64,000 nt of DNA from Polymorphum gilvum SL003B-26A1 (lineage in GTDB: Bacteria; Pseudomonadota; Alphaproteobacteria; Rhizobiales; Stappiaceae): positions 4,585,366 to 4,649,365 of the forward strand of contig NC_015259.1 of NCBI RefSeq assembly GCF_000192745.1, written 5' to 3'. Position numbers and translations under genes: made by a program. Below the pieces are notes generated by a model. It was not told the DNA's origin. It saw nothing but the letters and a program-made list of their open reading frames with translations, and made no database searches. Of this stretch, positions 45,962 through 57,456 are shown piece by piece (positions within the stretch are counted from its first letter, which is position 1; every line of letters starts with the position of its first letter).

Positions 45962-46783
45962 TCACGCCCCTTCCGGCTCGCGGGCCCGCTCCGGTTCGGG
46001 CCACGGCCGGCCGGTCAGGGCGGCGACGGTCATTTCCCGCACTTCCCGCTCCAGACGTCCGGTCAGGGCCTTGCGGTCGAGGTCGGGGTCGACGCTGACC
46101 GGATGGCCCCAGGTGACGGTGACGTCAAGGGCACCGTCGCAGAACACGCCCCACAGGTGGCCGGCCAGTTCCATGTCGCCGTACCAGGCGACATGCGGGC
46201 GGAACTGGCGCCCCATGGGCAAGCCCTGTAGAGCAGTATAGGCGATCGACAGTGGCTGAACGCAGACCGTGTGGCCGTCCGCCAAAGCTCTGGTCGCCGC
46301 GCCGAGCAGGGCGGAGCGGAACGGCAGCACGCCGTTGCCGTCATTGGAGGTGCCCTCGGCGAACAGCACCATGACGTCGCCGTCGGTGATCCGCTCAGCG
46401 ATCTTGTCTGCAACCTTGCCGGTGTGGTTGCGTCGCGCGCGGTCGACGAAAACCGATCGCTGCAGCTTGGCGAACAGCCCGAACACCGGCCAACTCGCGA
46501 CCTCCGACTTAGCGATGAAGGACAGCGGCATCAGGGAGCCGAGCACGGCGATATCGACCCAGGAGGCGTGATTGGCGGCGATCAACAACGGTCGGCTCGT
46601 TGCCGGCGCGCCGATCTGCCGGATCCTGATGCCGACCAGGCGCGTCGCGATCCGGTGCCACAGCAGAGGAAGGTCTCGCTTGATCGGCCAGTCCGCCTTG
46701 AGCGCCAGCCACTGGACCGGGATGAGGACCAGGGACACAAGGGTCAGCAGGAGCATGACCAGAACGGCCCTAATCTGCATCAT
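45962..46783 (-). CDS. Lysophospholipid/lyso-ornithine lipid acyltransferase (PlsC family)
   Basis: Predicted 273-residue membrane-associated 1-acyl-glycerol-phosphate acyltransferase-like enzyme. A hydrophobic amino-terminal helix (about 6-26) precedes the acyltransferase motif NHASWVD, giving the H-x4-D catalytic pair, and FAEGTSNDG, the glycerophosphate/lysolipid site. In rhizobia the homologue at this position (fur-plsC-miaB) is often OlsA, which completes ornithine lipids, but PlsC activity is equally possible. The ATG overlaps the end of the fur-like gene by 14 bases. Confidence 0.87.
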   Translation of the reverse strand: MMQIRAVLVMLLLTLVSLVLIPVQWLALKADWPIKRDLPLLWHRIATRLVGIRIRQIGAPATSRPLLIAANHASWVDIAVLGSLMPLSFIAKSEVASWPVFGLFAKLQRSVFVDRARRNHTGKVADKIAERITDGDVMVLFAEGTSNDGNGVLPFRSALLGAATRALADGHTVCVQPLSIAYTALQGLPMGRQFRPHVAWYGDMELAGHLWGVFCDGALDVTVTWGHPVSVDPDLDRKALTGRLEREVREMTVAALTGRPWPEPERAREPEGA

Positions 46784-47225
46784 CGCCGGCATCCGGCCGC
46801 GCGTCGGCGAGCGGCACACCGTAGAGCTCGAGCCGGTGGTCGACCAGCCGGTAGCCGAGCCGCTTGGCGATCAACTCCTGCAGCGCCTCGATGTCCTCGT
46901 TGCGGAACTCGATCACCTTGCCGGTGCGCAGGTCGATCAGGTGGTCGTGATGTTCGTCCGGCACGGTCTCGTAGCGCGACCGACCATCCCGGAAGTCGTG
47001 GCGCTCGATGATCCCGGCGTCCTCGAACAGCTTAACGGTTCGGTAGACGGTCGAGATCGAGATGCGCGAGTCGATGGCGGCGGCGCGCCGGTACAGCTCC
47101 TCGACATCGGGGTGGCGATCCGAGGCCTGTTCGATGACCGAGGCGATGATGCGCCGCTGTTCGGTCATGCGCATGCCTTTGGCGATGCACAGGTCCGCGA
47201 GCGTCGACTGCCGGTCGTCTGCCAT
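46770..47225 (-). CDS. fur: Fur/Mur-family metalloregulator
   Basis: Predicted 151-residue winged-helix repressor sensing iron or manganese. The DNA-binding part has RMTEQRRIIASVI and SISTVYRTVKLFE. The metal motif HHDHLIDL and downstream histidine/glutamate positions are present, but the carboxyl-terminal CxxC zinc site of many Fur proteins is missing. In rhizobia such a protein at this locus acts as Mur, a manganese-responsive regulator, and this one may do the same. It lies between rimI and the acyltransferase gene. Confidence 0.9.
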   Translation of the reverse strand: MADDRQSTLADLCIAKGMRMTEQRRIIASVIEQASDRHPDVEELYRRAAAIDSRISISTVYRTVKLFEDAGIIERHDFRDGRSRYETVPDEHHDHLIDLRTGKVIEFRNEDIEALQELIAKRLGYRLVDHRLELYGVPLADARPDAGDDAD

Positions 47226-47269
47226 AACGCTGTAGCCCGTTCTTCGTGACCGTTGTTCGACTGCAGCGA

Positions 47270-47758
47270 TTAGCGAAGATCGACCCGCATGACAAGCGCG
47301 GTGCCTTCCGCCTCGCTGGCCCGGTAGTATCCCTTGCGCTCGCCGACCTGCTGGAAGCCGAGCGAGCGGTAGAGCAGCAGAGCCGCCTCATTGGCGGCGT
47401 CGACCTCGAGGAACAGGCTCTTGCAGCGGTCGCCGTACAGGCGGAACATGCCTTCCTGCATCAGCCGCTTGCCGATCCCGCGCCCGCGATGACGCGGATC
47501 GACGGCCAGCGTCAGAACCTCCGCCTCGTCGGCCGCCATGCGCAGGATCAGCAGGCCGAGCGGCGTGCGGGAGCCGTAGGGACTGGCACGCCTGGCAAGG
47601 AGCACGCTTGCGCCGCGCTGTCCGCGCAGGCGCGCGAGTTCGTCCGCATCCCAGGGATGGGAGAACGATCGCGCGTGGATTTCCGCCAGTCTCGGAAGGT
47701 CTTCATCGAGCGCCGGCTCGACGACCGGCGGCGCGGACCAGAACCACCAGAAGCTCAT
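47270..47758 (-). CDS. rimI: Ribosomal-protein-alanine N-acetyltransferase (GNAT)
   Basis: Predicted 162-residue GNAT acetyltransferase; RimI acetylates the amino end of ribosomal protein S18. The acetyl-CoA loop is DPRHRGRGIGKRLM, and the carboxyl part ANEAALLLYRSLGFQQVGERKGYY is standard. The ATG overlaps the tsaB stop as ATGA, the usual tsaB-rimI arrangement. A frame extending upstream runs inside tsaB and is a shadow. Confidence 0.93.
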   Translation of the reverse strand: MSFWWFWSAPPVVEPALDEDLPRLAEIHARSFSHPWDADELARLRGQRGASVLLARRASPYGSRTPLGLLILRMAADEAEVLTLAVDPRHRGRGIGKRLMQEGMFRLYGDRCKSLFLEVDAANEAALLLYRSLGFQQVGERKGYYRASEAEGTALVMRVDLR

Positions 47759-48420
47759 AGTCGCTCGATCCTTCCCTTGACCTGCGGCCTGGCATCCGGG
47801 GCACGCAGATAGAGTGGTACCGGCGCGCTGCCCGGCTCGGCGGCCTGGCCCAGTCGGGCGACGACGCCGATGTCCGCAAAGGCGCAGTCGGACAGCACGC
47901 GGTCGTCCGACAGGCCGGCCGACACCGCAACGTCCCGCGCTGCAGAACCGGCGAGGCAGGCACCGTCCGGCAGGCTGGCGGCCAGGTCCGCAATCTGTCG
48001 CACCGCCGGCTCGTCCGCGGGCTGTCCGGCTGCATTGAATGCCTGGACATAGGCCTCGCCGTTGCGCGCCTCCAACGCGACGACGAGCGGCCGACCGTAT
48101 GCCTCGGCGGCGAGTCCGGCCGCGATCGCCGCCAGTGTGGTGATGCCGATGACCGGCTTCCCGAGCACCAGGCCGAAGCCGCGCGCCACCGACAGGCCGA
48201 CCCGCAGGCCGGTGAAGCTGCCTGGACCGGTGGTGACGACGATCCGGTCGAGGTCCGAGAAGGCGGTGGAGGATTCCGCCATGACGTCGCCGATCATCGT
48301 CATCAGCCGTTCGGCATGGCCGCGGCCGATCGTCTCGCTGCGGGAGACGAGAGGCGCGCTGCCGCCGAGGACGGCTGCGGCGCAATTGGCTAGGGCGGTG
48401 TCGATCGCAAGGACGCGCAT
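47755..48420 (-). CDS. tsaB: tRNA threonylcarbamoyladenosine biosynthesis protein TsaB
   Basis: Predicted 221-residue ASKHA-fold partner of TsaD in forming t6A37 of tRNA. It shows LAIDTALANCAAAV at the start and TTGPGSFTGLRVGLSVARGF, the family hallmark, plus VVALEARNGEAYVQ. It opens the tsaB-rimI-fur-acyltransferase-miaB-phoH-ybeY series and is separated from the Nfu gene by a terminator. Confidence 0.95.
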   Translation of the reverse strand: MRVLAIDTALANCAAAVLGGSAPLVSRSETIGRGHAERLMTMIGDVMAESSTAFSDLDRIVVTTGPGSFTGLRVGLSVARGFGLVLGKPVIGITTLAAIAAGLAAEAYGRPLVVALEARNGEAYVQAFNAAGQPADEPAVRQIADLAASLPDGACLAGSAARDVAVSAGLSDDRVLSDCAFADIGVVARLGQAAEPGSAPVPLYLRAPDARPQVKGRIERL

Positions 48421-48516
48421 GATGCTCTCGATTAGTCCGGCCCGAACGGCGTGTCGAGAGGAGCTTTCGACTTACCCCGAAGGTAGCTCTTGCGCATGTC
48501 CAGCCGGCAGGAACGA

Positions 48517-48546
48517 AAACGGCCCGGCACCGATGCCGGGCCGTTT
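48517..48546 (-). terminator. Rho-independent terminator of the Nfu-type gene
   Basis: A perfect 13-base-pair stem, AAACGGCCCGGCA (48517-48529) with TGCCGGGCCGTTT (48534-48546), around a 4-base loop. On the minus strand TTTTCG closes it. It lies 20 bases after the stop. Confidence 0.9.
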
Positions 48547-48565
48547 CGCATGGGGCGGGACGCGA

Positions 48566-49123
48566 TCAGATCGCGCGGACTTCCTCGACTTCCGGCACGA
48601 AGTGGCGCAGCAGGTTCTGGATGCCGTGCTGGAGCGTTGCCGTCGACGACGGGCAGCCGGCGCAGGCGCCGCGCATCGACAGATAGACCACACCTTCCTT
48701 GAAGCCCTTGAAGGTGATGTCGCCGCCGTCCTGCGCAACTGCCGGGCGCACGCGGGTTTCGAGCAGGTCCTTGATCACCGTCACCGTCTCTTCGTCATCG
48801 CTGTCGAAGAACTCGTCCTCCCCCCCGGCCTGGACGGCAGCGCTGCGCATGACCGGAGTGCCAGACATGAACTGCTCCATGATCGCTCCGAGGATCGCGG
48901 GCTTCATGTGCTGCCAGTCGGTGTCGTCCTTGGTCACCGTGATGAAATCATGGCCGAAGAACACGGCCACGACCCCCGGCACCGCGAACAGCTTCTCGGC
49001 AAGCGGCGACGCGCCGGCCTCGTCGGAGCTGCGGAAATCATAGGTGCCGTCCGCAAGGACGACCCGTCCGGGCAGGAATTTCAGGGTCGCCGGGTTCGGC
49101 GTCGCCTCGGTCTGGATGAACAT
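48566..49123 (-). CDS. Nfu-type iron-sulfur cluster scaffold/carrier
   Basis: Predicted 185-residue protein with an Nfu amino-terminal domain (MFIQTEATPNPATLKFLPG, residues 1-90) and a NifU-like carboxyl domain holding CAGCPSS, whose CxxC binds a bridging 4Fe-4S cluster. It delivers clusters to enzymes such as aconitase or the radical-SAM MiaB encoded nearby. Upstream on the minus strand TTGACC (49225-49220) may be a -35 element, but the -10 is unclear. Confidence 0.94.
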   Translation of the reverse strand: MFIQTEATPNPATLKFLPGRVVLADGTYDFRSSDEAGASPLAEKLFAVPGVVAVFFGHDFITVTKDDTDWQHMKPAILGAIMEQFMSGTPVMRSAAVQAGGEDEFFDSDDEETVTVIKDLLETRVRPAVAQDGGDITFKGFKEGVVYLSMRGACAGCPSSTATLQHGIQNLLRHFVPEVEEVRAI

Positions 49124-49250
49124 GATCGGATCCTCGGTCGCAAGCCTGGGTCGGGTGCATGCGGAAGGCCTCGGCCCAGTTTGGAATTCTTATAAACCAG
49201 ATAATGGGCTTTCGCCACGGGTCAAGGCCCGATGGGGCGGCACCCGGCGG

Positions 49251-49745
49251 TCAGGCCAGCGCCGCAATGGATTCGTCGTCCAGATTGCCGGGCACGATGG
49301 TCACCGGAATGGGAAAGTTCCCGGCAGCCTTTCCGGCGATGGAGGTGACCAGCGGGCCCGGCCCCTCCGATCCCATGCCGGCGGCTAGGACAAGGATGGC
49401 GATGTCGGCATCCGATTCGATCAGCTTCACGATCTCCTCGGACTTGTTGCCTTCCAGGATGACCGATTCCGGATCGGTGCGGGCCACCGCGCGCACCCGG
49501 TCCATCGCCTTGACCAGCGTCGCCTCCGCCTGCTCGCGGGCCTCAGCGCGCATGATGTCCTCGACGCCGATCCAGTGCTGGAAATCGCCCGGCGCGATCA
49601 CGAACAGCAGCGTCACGACGCCACCGGTCCGCGCCGCGCGCTTGGCCGCATAGACGATCGCCCGGTCGCATTCGGGCGTGTCGTCGACGACGACGAGGAA
49701 CTTGCGCCGATGGCCTTCCTCGAAACTCTTTCTGATGGCTACCAT
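49251..49745 (-). CDS. Universal stress protein (UspA family)
   Basis: Predicted 164-residue UspA-fold protein. It begins RKFLVVVDDTPECDRAIVYA and contains an SDADIAILVLAAGMGSEGPGPL segment, where the ATP-binding G-2x-G-9x-G-(S/T) motif of many members is not clearly complete. So it may be a non-nucleotide-binding member. It stands alone between Nfu and hslU; regulation is not evident. Confidence 0.85.
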   Translation of the reverse strand: MVAIRKSFEEGHRRKFLVVVDDTPECDRAIVYAAKRAARTGGVVTLLFVIAPGDFQHWIGVEDIMRAEAREQAEATLVKAMDRVRAVARTDPESVILEGNKSEEIVKLIESDADIAILVLAAGMGSEGPGPLVTSIAGKAAGNFPIPVTIVPGNLDDESIAALA

Positions 49746-49823
49746 GGGCGCATGCTGCCATCCACCCGGGCGCGGGGCAAGCGGCGCGAAAGCCGCATCC
49801 CCGCTTCTGTTGACCCCTTCCGC

Positions 49824-51128
49824 CTACAGGATGAAGCGGGACAGGTCGATGTTCTTGGCGAGTTCTCCAACATTGTCGCGGACATAGGCGGCGTCGATGG
49901 TCACGGTCCTGCCGTCGTGGTCGGGAGCCGTGAAGGACACCTCGTCCAGGATCCGCTCCATCACCGTCTGCAGACGTCGGGCGCCGATGTTTTCGACCGT
50001 GGCATTGAGGTCGACCGCGATGGTCGCGATCTCGTCGATGGCATCGTCGGTGAATTCGAGCGCCACGCCCTCTGTCTTCAACAGGGCAACATATTGCTTG
50101 ATCAGACTCGCTTCAGGCTCGGTCAGGATAGACCGGAAATCGTCGCGGGTCAGGGGCTTCAGCTCGACCCGGATCGGCAGGCGGCCCTGCAGTTCCGGCA
50201 GCAGGTCCGAGGGCTTGGCGACATGGAATGCGCCCGAGGCGATGAACAGGACGTGGTCGGTCTTCACCGGCCCATGCTTGGTCGATACGACCGTGCCCTC
50301 GATCAGCGGCAGCAGGTCGCGCTGCACGCCCTCGCGCGAAACGTCGCCGCCGACCCGGCCGTCGCGGGCGCAGATCTTGTCGATCTCGTCGAGAAACACG
50401 ATGCCGGCATTCTCGACCAGGGCGATCGCTTCCTGAACGATCTTCTCCTCGTCGAGCAGCTTGTCGGATTCCTCGTTGATGAGGATCTCGTAGGAGTCCT
50501 TGACCAACACGCGCCGCGTCCGGGTATGGCTGCCGAAGGCCTTGCCGAGCAGTTCGGAGACATTCATGACGCCGACGCTGGCGCCCGGCATGCCCGGCAG
50601 CTCGAAGCTCGGCATCTGCGGCTGGGCGCGCACCTCGATCTCGATCTCCTTGGCGTCGAGATCGCCGTCGCGCAGCTTGCGGCGGAAGCTGTCGCGCGTC
50701 GCCGGGCTGGCGCTGGCGCCGACCAGAGCGTCGAGCACGCGTTCCTCTGCGAGCACATGCGCCTTCGCCTTGACCTCCTGCCGCCTGGCCTCGCGCACCA
50801 GGCTGATGCCGGCCTCGACCAGGTCGCGCACGATCTGTTCCACGTCGCGGCCGACATAGCCGACCTCGGTGAACTTGGTCGCCTCCACCTTCACGAAGGG
50901 CGCGTTGGCGAGCCTGGCCAGCCTGCGCGAAATCTCGGTCTTGCCGACGCCGGTCGGGCCGATCATGAGGATGTTCTTAGGCAGGACCTCCTCGCGCATC
51001 GGGCTTTCGAGCTGCTGGCGGCGCCAGCGGTTGCGCAACGCAATGGCCACGGCGCGCTTGGCGTCCTTCTGGCCGACGATGAAGCGGTCCAGTTCGGAAA
51101 CGATTTCCCGCGGAGAAAACGTGGTCAT
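49824..51128 (-). CDS. hslU: ATP-dependent protease ATPase subunit HslU
   Basis: Predicted 434-residue AAA+ unfoldase that feeds substrates to HslV. Walker A is [15 protein letters not shown], Walker [12 protein letters not shown]. The pore motif lies in [17 protein letters not shown], and the carboxyl end LSRFIL inserts into HslV. The ATG at 51128 fits homologues. It is 52 bases behind hslV and shares its heat-shock promoter. Confidence 0.97.
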   Translation of the reverse strand: MTTFSPREIVSELDRFIVGQKDAKRAVAIALRNRWRRQQLESPMREEVLPKNILMIGPTGVGKTEISRRLARLANAPFVKVEATKFTEVGYVGRDVEQIVRDLVEAGISLVREARRQEVKAKAHVLAEERVLDALVGASASPATRDSFRRKLRDGDLDAKEIEIEVRAQPQMPSFELPGMPGASVGVMNVSELLGKAFGSHTRTRRVLVKDSYEILINEESDKLLDEEKIVQEAIALVENAGIVFLDEIDKICARDGRVGGDVSREGVQRDLLPLIEGTVVSTKHGPVKTDHVLFIASGAFHVAKPSDLLPELQGRLPIRVELKPLTRDDFRSILTEPEASLIKQYVALLKTEGVALEFTDDAIDEIATIAVDLNATVENIGARRLQTVMERILDEVSFTAPDHDGRTVTIDAAYVRDNVGELAKNIDLSRFIL

Positions 51129-51180
51129 GGTCGGGTCGGTCCGTCTGTTCGGGGTCTGGCCGGAGCGGTGCGGCGAGGTC

Positions 51181-51741
51181 TCAACCGTCGCTCGCCAAGC
51201 TCTCAACGAGGATGTTGCCGTTGGTATAGACACAGATGTCGGCGGCGATCGTCATCGCCCTGCGCGCGATCGCCTCCGCGTCAAGGTCGCCGTCGATAAG
51301 TGCACGGGCGGCCGCCAACGCATAGTTGCCGCCCGAACCGATCCCCATCACGCCGCCTTCCGGCTCCAGCACGTCGCCGGTACCGGTGAGGACAAGAGAT
51401 ACGGATTTGTCGGCGACCAGCATCATCGCCTCCAGACGACGCAAGTAGCGGTCCGTTCGCCAGTCCTTGGCAAGCTCGACGCAGGCGCGCATCAACTGAC
51501 CCGGATACTGTTCCAGCTTGGCTTCCAGCCGCTCGAACAGGGTGAAGGCATCGGCGGTCGCTCCGGCAAAGCCGCCTATCACCTCGCCCTTGGCGAGAGG
51601 CCGGACCTTGCGAGCGGTGTTCTTGATGACGGTCTGGCCGAGCGAAACCTGACCGTCGCCGGCAATCACCACCCGGCCGTCCTTGCGTACCATCAGGATC
51701 GTCGTGCCGTGCCAGACGGCAGGCCCGTGTTCTGCGCTCAT
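51181..51741 (-). CDS. hslV: ATP-dependent protease subunit HslV
   Basis: Predicted 186-residue proteasome-like peptidase. The active-site threonine is T13 in HGTTILMV, exposed when the first twelve residues are removed. GDGQVSLGQ and [14 protein letters not shown] are family blocks. It is first in the hslVU pair; an RpoH-type promoter lies about 77-107 bases upstream. Confidence 0.97.
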   Translation of the reverse strand: MSAEHGPAVWHGTTILMVRKDGRVVIAGDGQVSLGQTVIKNTARKVRPLAKGEVIGGFAGATADAFTLFERLEAKLEQYPGQLMRACVELAKDWRTDRYLRRLEAMMLVADKSVSLVLTGTGDVLEPEGGVMGIGSGGNYALAAARALIDGDLDAEAIARRAMTIAADICVYTNGNILVESLASDG

Positions 51742-51817
51742 GATCGGTTCCCGTGCTGAGCAGGCCTGTCGATAGCCTGGAATGAACGGTCGTCGCCCGG
51801 TATGCCGGGCGCGCCCT

Positions 51818-51848
51818 CTATTTAGGTGGCAAGGCGGGGAAAGCCAAG
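51818..51848 (-). promoter_or_regulatory. Probable RpoH (heat-shock) promoter of hslVU
   Basis: On the minus strand CTTG (51848-51845), an 18-base spacer and CCTAAATAG (51826-51818). This matches the alphaproteobacterial heat-shock consensus CTTG-N17/18-CYTATnT with one mismatch. Its layout equals that of the dnaK promoter in this window. Confidence 0.65.
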
Positions 51849-51876
51849 TCGGCGGTCCGGCTGCGGCGCCGCTCGC

Positions 51877-52458
51877 TCAGCCACGCGCCCTGACCTCACG
51901 GATCAGCCGCCGCGTCAGGACGTCGAGCAACCCCGAGGCCCGCTCGTCCCTGAGTTCGCCGTGATCATCGAACGCTTCGTTGGCCTTCGGAACGCTGACC
52001 ATGTCCGGCAGGACGAGCGCGCCGAGGCCGACTTCCAGGATGGTCCGCACGCCGATCAGGCCGCGCATGCCCCCGAGCGCGCCGGTCGAGGCGGCGCCGA
52101 CGGCGAAGACCCGATCCTTGAAAGCCGCCGCTGGCGGCTCGCCCGGATCGTTCAGCCGGCTCAGCCAGTCGAGAGTGTTCTTCAGCAGCGGCGTTACCGC
52201 GGTGTTGTATTCCGGGCAGGCAATGAACACGCCGCCGTGCTCCTGCATCTGTCGCTTGAGCTTGTGAGCGCTGTCCGGCACACCTTTTTCCCGCTCCCGA
52301 TCACCGTCGTAGATCGGCATGGGATAGTCAGCGAGGGAGATACGGGTAACGTCCGCATCCGCCAGCAACAGGCGCTTGGCGGCCAGGGCGGCGAGCCGGG
52401 TGTTGTAGGATCCGCCGCGGATCGATCCGGAGAACACGAGAATTCTCGGCTGACGCAT
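51877..52458 (-). CDS. NADPH-dependent FMN reductase-family flavoprotein
   Basis: Predicted 193-residue flavodoxin-like reductase. The FMN phosphate loop is FSGSIRGGSYNTRLA near the start, and the family block CPEYNTAVTPLLKNTLDWLSR is intact. Relatives reduce quinones, azo dyes, chromate or FMN using NADPH. A near-perfect ribosome site AGGAGGT precedes the ATG at 52458. It is separate from hslV (135-base gap). Confidence 0.9.
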   Translation of the reverse strand: MRQPRILVFSGSIRGGSYNTRLAALAAKRLLLADADVTRISLADYPMPIYDGDREREKGVPDSAHKLKRQMQEHGGVFIACPEYNTAVTPLLKNTLDWLSRLNDPGEPPAAAFKDRVFAVGAASTGALGGMRGLIGVRTILEVGLGALVLPDMVSVPKANEAFDDHGELRDERASGLLDVLTRRLIREVRARG

Positions 52459-52557
52459 GCCACCTCCTGAAAGGACCTTCGGGTTTGCACAGGCAAATAA
52501 AGGGGACCGGCGCGAAAAGTCCAACGCCGGGCGGCGGAGCCTCGGTCCGCTGACGCG

Positions 52558-53172
52558 TCAGGCAGGTCGGCGGTAGACCCACACCCGCGCAGGCGGCAGA
52601 TTGCGGAAGATCCAATCGGTACGCGACAACTCCAGCCAGCCCGGCACCGGTTTGACCGGCGGCACGAAGGCATAGGAAAACTGGATAAACGGCGCGCCCG
52701 GTTCGAGAAGGGCGAGGCCTTCCTCGATCAGGGTCTGGCGTACCTCGGGCGGTCGGGTGAACAGCGGCAGGCCCGACACGATACCGGCGAGCGACCCGGA
52801 TTCGACCGGCCCGAGCTGTTCCAAGGTCTTGCGCAACGCGTAGGCGTCGCCCTGGATGGTCGTCAGGGCCGGATAGCGCTGGCGCAGCAGGCGGCAGAAA
52901 TCTGCGTTGTATTCAATCGTCACCAAGTCCTCGGGCCGTACGCCGCGGTCGAATATCGCCTTGGTTACAACGCCTGTACCCGGCCCGAGCTCTAGGTATC
53001 TGCCACCCGGCCGGACCGGAAGGAACGACGCAATGCGTCGGGCGAGTTCGGGACCCGAAGGGCTGATCGCGCCCATCGTGAGCGGGCTGTCGACCCAACC
53101 GCGAAAGAACCGCAATTCATCCTGGATCTTGTCCAGCAGCGTCTTCGACTTGAGCGTTTTCTCGGCAGACAT
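52558..53172 (-). CDS. pmtA: Phosphatidylethanolamine/phospholipid N-methyltransferase
   Basis: Predicted 204-residue SAM-dependent enzyme that methylates phosphatidylethanolamine towards phosphatidylcholine, as in rhizobial PmtA. The SAM motif is LELGPGTGVVT, with the family blocks ISPSGPELARRIA and IVSGLPLF and the carboxyl end RNLPPARVWVYRR. AGGAGG lies upstream of the ATG at 53172. The short soluble form fits the Sinorhizobium type. It follows dnaJ by 70 bases. Confidence 0.9.
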   Translation of the reverse strand: MSAEKTLKSKTLLDKIQDELRFFRGWVDSPLTMGAISPSGPELARRIASFLPVRPGGRYLELGPGTGVVTKAIFDRGVRPEDLVTIEYNADFCRLLRQRYPALTTIQGDAYALRKTLEQLGPVESGSLAGIVSGLPLFTRPPEVRQTLIEEGLALLEPGAPFIQFSYAFVPPVKPVPGWLELSRTDWIFRNLPPARVWVYRRPA

Positions 53173-53242
53173 GTCGTCTTTCCGCCTCCTGTCCGACTTA
53201 TGTAAGGAAAAGACCGGGCAGGTTTCAACCCAGCCTTTGGCA

Positions 53243-54361
53243 TCAACCGCCAAGATTGTCCAAGAAGTCCTTCACTCGGGCGAAGAAGCCTGTCGATTCG
53301 GGGTTGTTCTCGCCCGAGCTCTCACGTTCGAACTCGGCCAAGAGTTCGCGTTGGCGTTTGGTCAGGTTGGTCGGCGTCTCGACCGTGACCTGGATGTACA
53401 TGTCGCCGAACTGGCTGGAACGCAGCACCGGCATGCCCTTGCCCTTGAGACGGAACTGCTTGCCGGTCTGGGTGCTCTCCGGCACTTTCACGCGCGTGGT
53501 CGCACCGTCGACCGTCGGCACGTCGAACTGGCCGCCCAGAGCCGCCGTGGTCATGGAGATCGGAACGCGACAGTAGAGGTCCGCGCCGTCGCGCTGGAAA
53601 AACTCGTGCGGCTTGATCGACAAGAAGATGTAGAGGTCGCCCGGAGGGCCGCCTCGCAGGCCCGCCTCGCCTTCGCCAGCGAGCCGGATACGGGTGCCGT
53701 CCTCGATGCCGGCCGGGATGTTGACCGACAGCGTGCGCTCCTGAGTGGTGCGGCCCGCGCCGCCGCAGGATGTACAAGGGTCCGAGATGACCTGGCCGCG
53801 TCCCTGGCAAGTCGGACAGGTGCGCTCAAGGGTGAAGAAGCCCTGCGCCGCGCGAACACGTCCCGCCCCCCCGCAGGTGCGGCAGGCAGTCGGACTGGTG
53901 CCGGGCTTGGCACCGGAGCCCGAACAAGCCGTGCAGGTCACGCTGGTCGGAACCGCGATCTCGACCGTCTTGCCGGAAAAGGCCTCCTCGAGCGTGATGT
54001 CGAGGTTGTAGCGCAGGTCCGCGCCGCGTTCGCGACCGCCGGACCGGCGGCCACCGCCCATGCCGAAGAATTCCTCGAAGATGTCGGACATGGTCGAGGC
54101 GAAATCGTGGGAATGGGCGCCAAAGCCGCCGCCGTTCTCGAAAGCAGCATGACCGAAGCGATCGTAGGCCGCTCGCTTCTGGGCATCCTTCAGCGTGTCG
54201 TAGGCTTCGTTGACTTCCTTGAACTGCGTCTCGGCCGCGGCATCGTCCGGGTTGCGGTCCGGATGATACTGCATTGCGAGCTTGCGATAGGCGCTCTTCA
54301 GCGTCTTTTCGTCGGCATCGCGCGGGACGCCCAGAACCTCGTAAAAATCACGCTTGGCCAT
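53243..54361 (-). CDS. dnaJ: Chaperone protein DnaJ
   Basis: Predicted 372-residue type I J-protein, co-chaperone of DnaK. The J domain with HPD (QYHPDRNP) is at the start, followed by a Gly/Phe-rich linker ([11 protein letters not shown]), four zinc-finger CxxCxGxG motifs in the middle, and the substrate-binding carboxyl part. It is separated from dnaK by the FkbM gene, whose stop is 5 bases before this ATG, so dnaJ is probably co-transcribed with fkbM. Confidence 0.97.
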   Translation of the reverse strand: MAKRDFYEVLGVPRDADEKTLKSAYRKLAMQYHPDRNPDDAAAETQFKEVNEAYDTLKDAQKRAAYDRFGHAAFENGGGFGAHSHDFASTMSDIFEEFFGMGGGRRSGGRERGADLRYNLDITLEEAFSGKTVEIAVPTSVTCTACSGSGAKPGTSPTACRTCGGAGRVRAAQGFFTLERTCPTCQGRGQVISDPCTSCGGAGRTTQERTLSVNIPAGIEDGTRIRLAGEGEAGLRGGPPGDLYIFLSIKPHEFFQRDGADLYCRVPISMTTAALGGQFDVPTVDGATTRVKVPESTQTGKQFRLKGKGMPVLRSSQFGDMYIQVTVETPTNLTKRQRELLAEFERESSGENNPESTGFFARVKDFLDNLGG

Positions 54362-54366
54362 CGGAT

Positions 54367-55233
54367 TCACTCATCAAGAGCCGTCGGACGCGGCGCCCGG
54401 CGCAGGATCATGTTCAGGCGCGTCCGCCGGACCGACTCATAGCCGTTTCTTAAGCAAAGTTCGATCACCGGCGGCACTGCCTCGCGTTTGCCCGCCTCCA
54501 CGACAATCACGTCCGGCCACAGCGCCGGATCGCCGTCGCGGAACAGGGACGCCAGCGCCGCATGGTCGTGTCCCTCGATGTCGATCTTCATGGCGTCGAT
54601 ATGCGTCAGGTCGTGCCGGCGGCAGATCTCATGAATGGGCAGAACCTCGAAACCCTCACTACTGCCGGTGACGGCAACCGTGTTCTCGCCGCGATTTCGA
54701 TCGTTGCGGACCATCATGCCCGTCCCGGCGCGTTCGCCGACCGCGCAGGACGCGATGCGGATCTCGGCCGCGGCCGAGGCGGCCACATTGGCGGCAAGAC
54801 GCGCGCGGGTGACCTCGTCCGGTTCCACGGCGACGACGGCGATATGCTTGCCCAGGCGCCGGGCCTCTGAGACCATCCACAGACTGTAGAGCCCGACATT
54901 GGCGCCGAGGTCGAGGAACACGAACGGATCCGACTGACTCCCGGCCAGCGTACCCGAAAGCGCCTGGCGTTCCTCCAGGTCGAAGAACTGCAGCCCGGCG
55001 ATTGCCCGCTTCTCGCAGCGGTTGGTGCGCGGATAAAGCCGGGCATGGATGGTCGGCAGTGGGGACACGTCGAGCGGGTCCCGTCGTCCGGCGAGGCACA
55101 GCCGTCGCACGAGCGATGTCAGGACCCGGCCGAACCGATTCGCCGGAAACCGTTCGGCAGCCGCGCGCAGCCGTTCCAGCGGCTTGGGCAGCGACAGGGA
55201 GCCGAAGGGAGGTTCGAGGGGGAGCGGGGTCAT
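54367..55233 (-). CDS. FkbM-family SAM-dependent methyltransferase
   Basis: Predicted 288-residue protein with an FkbM methyltransferase domain (about 105-265). It shows [17 protein letters not shown] (SAM site), [16 protein letters not shown] and [16 protein letters not shown], the family hallmark with the DxEG motif. Members methylate hydroxyls of sugars or small molecules; the acceptor here is unknown. The ATG at 55233 starts the homologous part. The gene lies between dnaK and dnaJ, which are normally adjacent. Confidence 0.85.
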   Translation of the reverse strand: MTPLPLEPPFGSLSLPKPLERLRAAAERFPANRFGRVLTSLVRRLCLAGRRDPLDVSPLPTIHARLYPRTNRCEKRAIAGLQFFDLEERQALSGTLAGSQSDPFVFLDLGANVGLYSLWMVSEARRLGKHIAVVAVEPDEVTRARLAANVAASAAAEIRIASCAVGERAGTGMMVRNDRNRGENTVAVTGSSEGFEVLPIHEICRRHDLTHIDAMKIDIEGHDHAALASLFRDGDPALWPDVIVVEAGKREAVPPVIELCLRNGYESVRRTRLNMILRRAPRPTALDE

Positions 55234-55252
55234 CGTCAGACCGGAACAGGGC

Positions 55253-55279
55253 CCGGCGCGGCCACAAAAGCCGCGCCGG
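55253..55279 (-). promoter_or_regulatory. GC hairpin between dnaK and the FkbM gene
   Basis: CCGGCGCGGC (55253-55262) pairs perfectly with GCCGCGCCGG (55270-55279) around a 7-base loop, starting 12 bases after the dnaK stop. No U tract follows, so it looks like a partial terminator or mRNA-stability stem that would lower expression of the genes behind dnaK. Confidence 0.6.
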
Positions 55280-55291
55280 ACCGGATTGTCT

Positions 55292-57205
<1,914 letters not shown>

Positions 57206-57330
57206 TTTTTCCTCTCTTTCTAGCAAACCGGAAAGACCCGGGACGGCGTCAGTCCGGCTCCTTTTCACGTAGGGCCCCGGCCGATGCCGCCGGATCGGTT
57301 CCGGACACCTAGCCCGGAAGCGTGGCTCGT

Positions 57331-57364
57331 CCGCTATATAGGTGGAGCCAAGTTATGCCGCAAG
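57331..57364 (-). promoter_or_regulatory. Probable RpoH (heat-shock) promoter of dnaK
   Basis: On the minus strand CTTG (57364-57361), an 18-base spacer and CCTATATAG (57342-57334), a full match to the core CTTG-N17/18-CYTATnT of alphaproteobacterial heat-shock promoters. The dnaK leader would be about 120 bases. Confidence 0.75.
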
Positions 57365-57456
57365 GCGCTTGCCGGATCGAGTCCCGTGCATCAGCATTTC
57401 GCCCGGATTCGTTGGAAAACGGTTACCCTTACGTCCGATCGACCGGAGCCGCCGCC

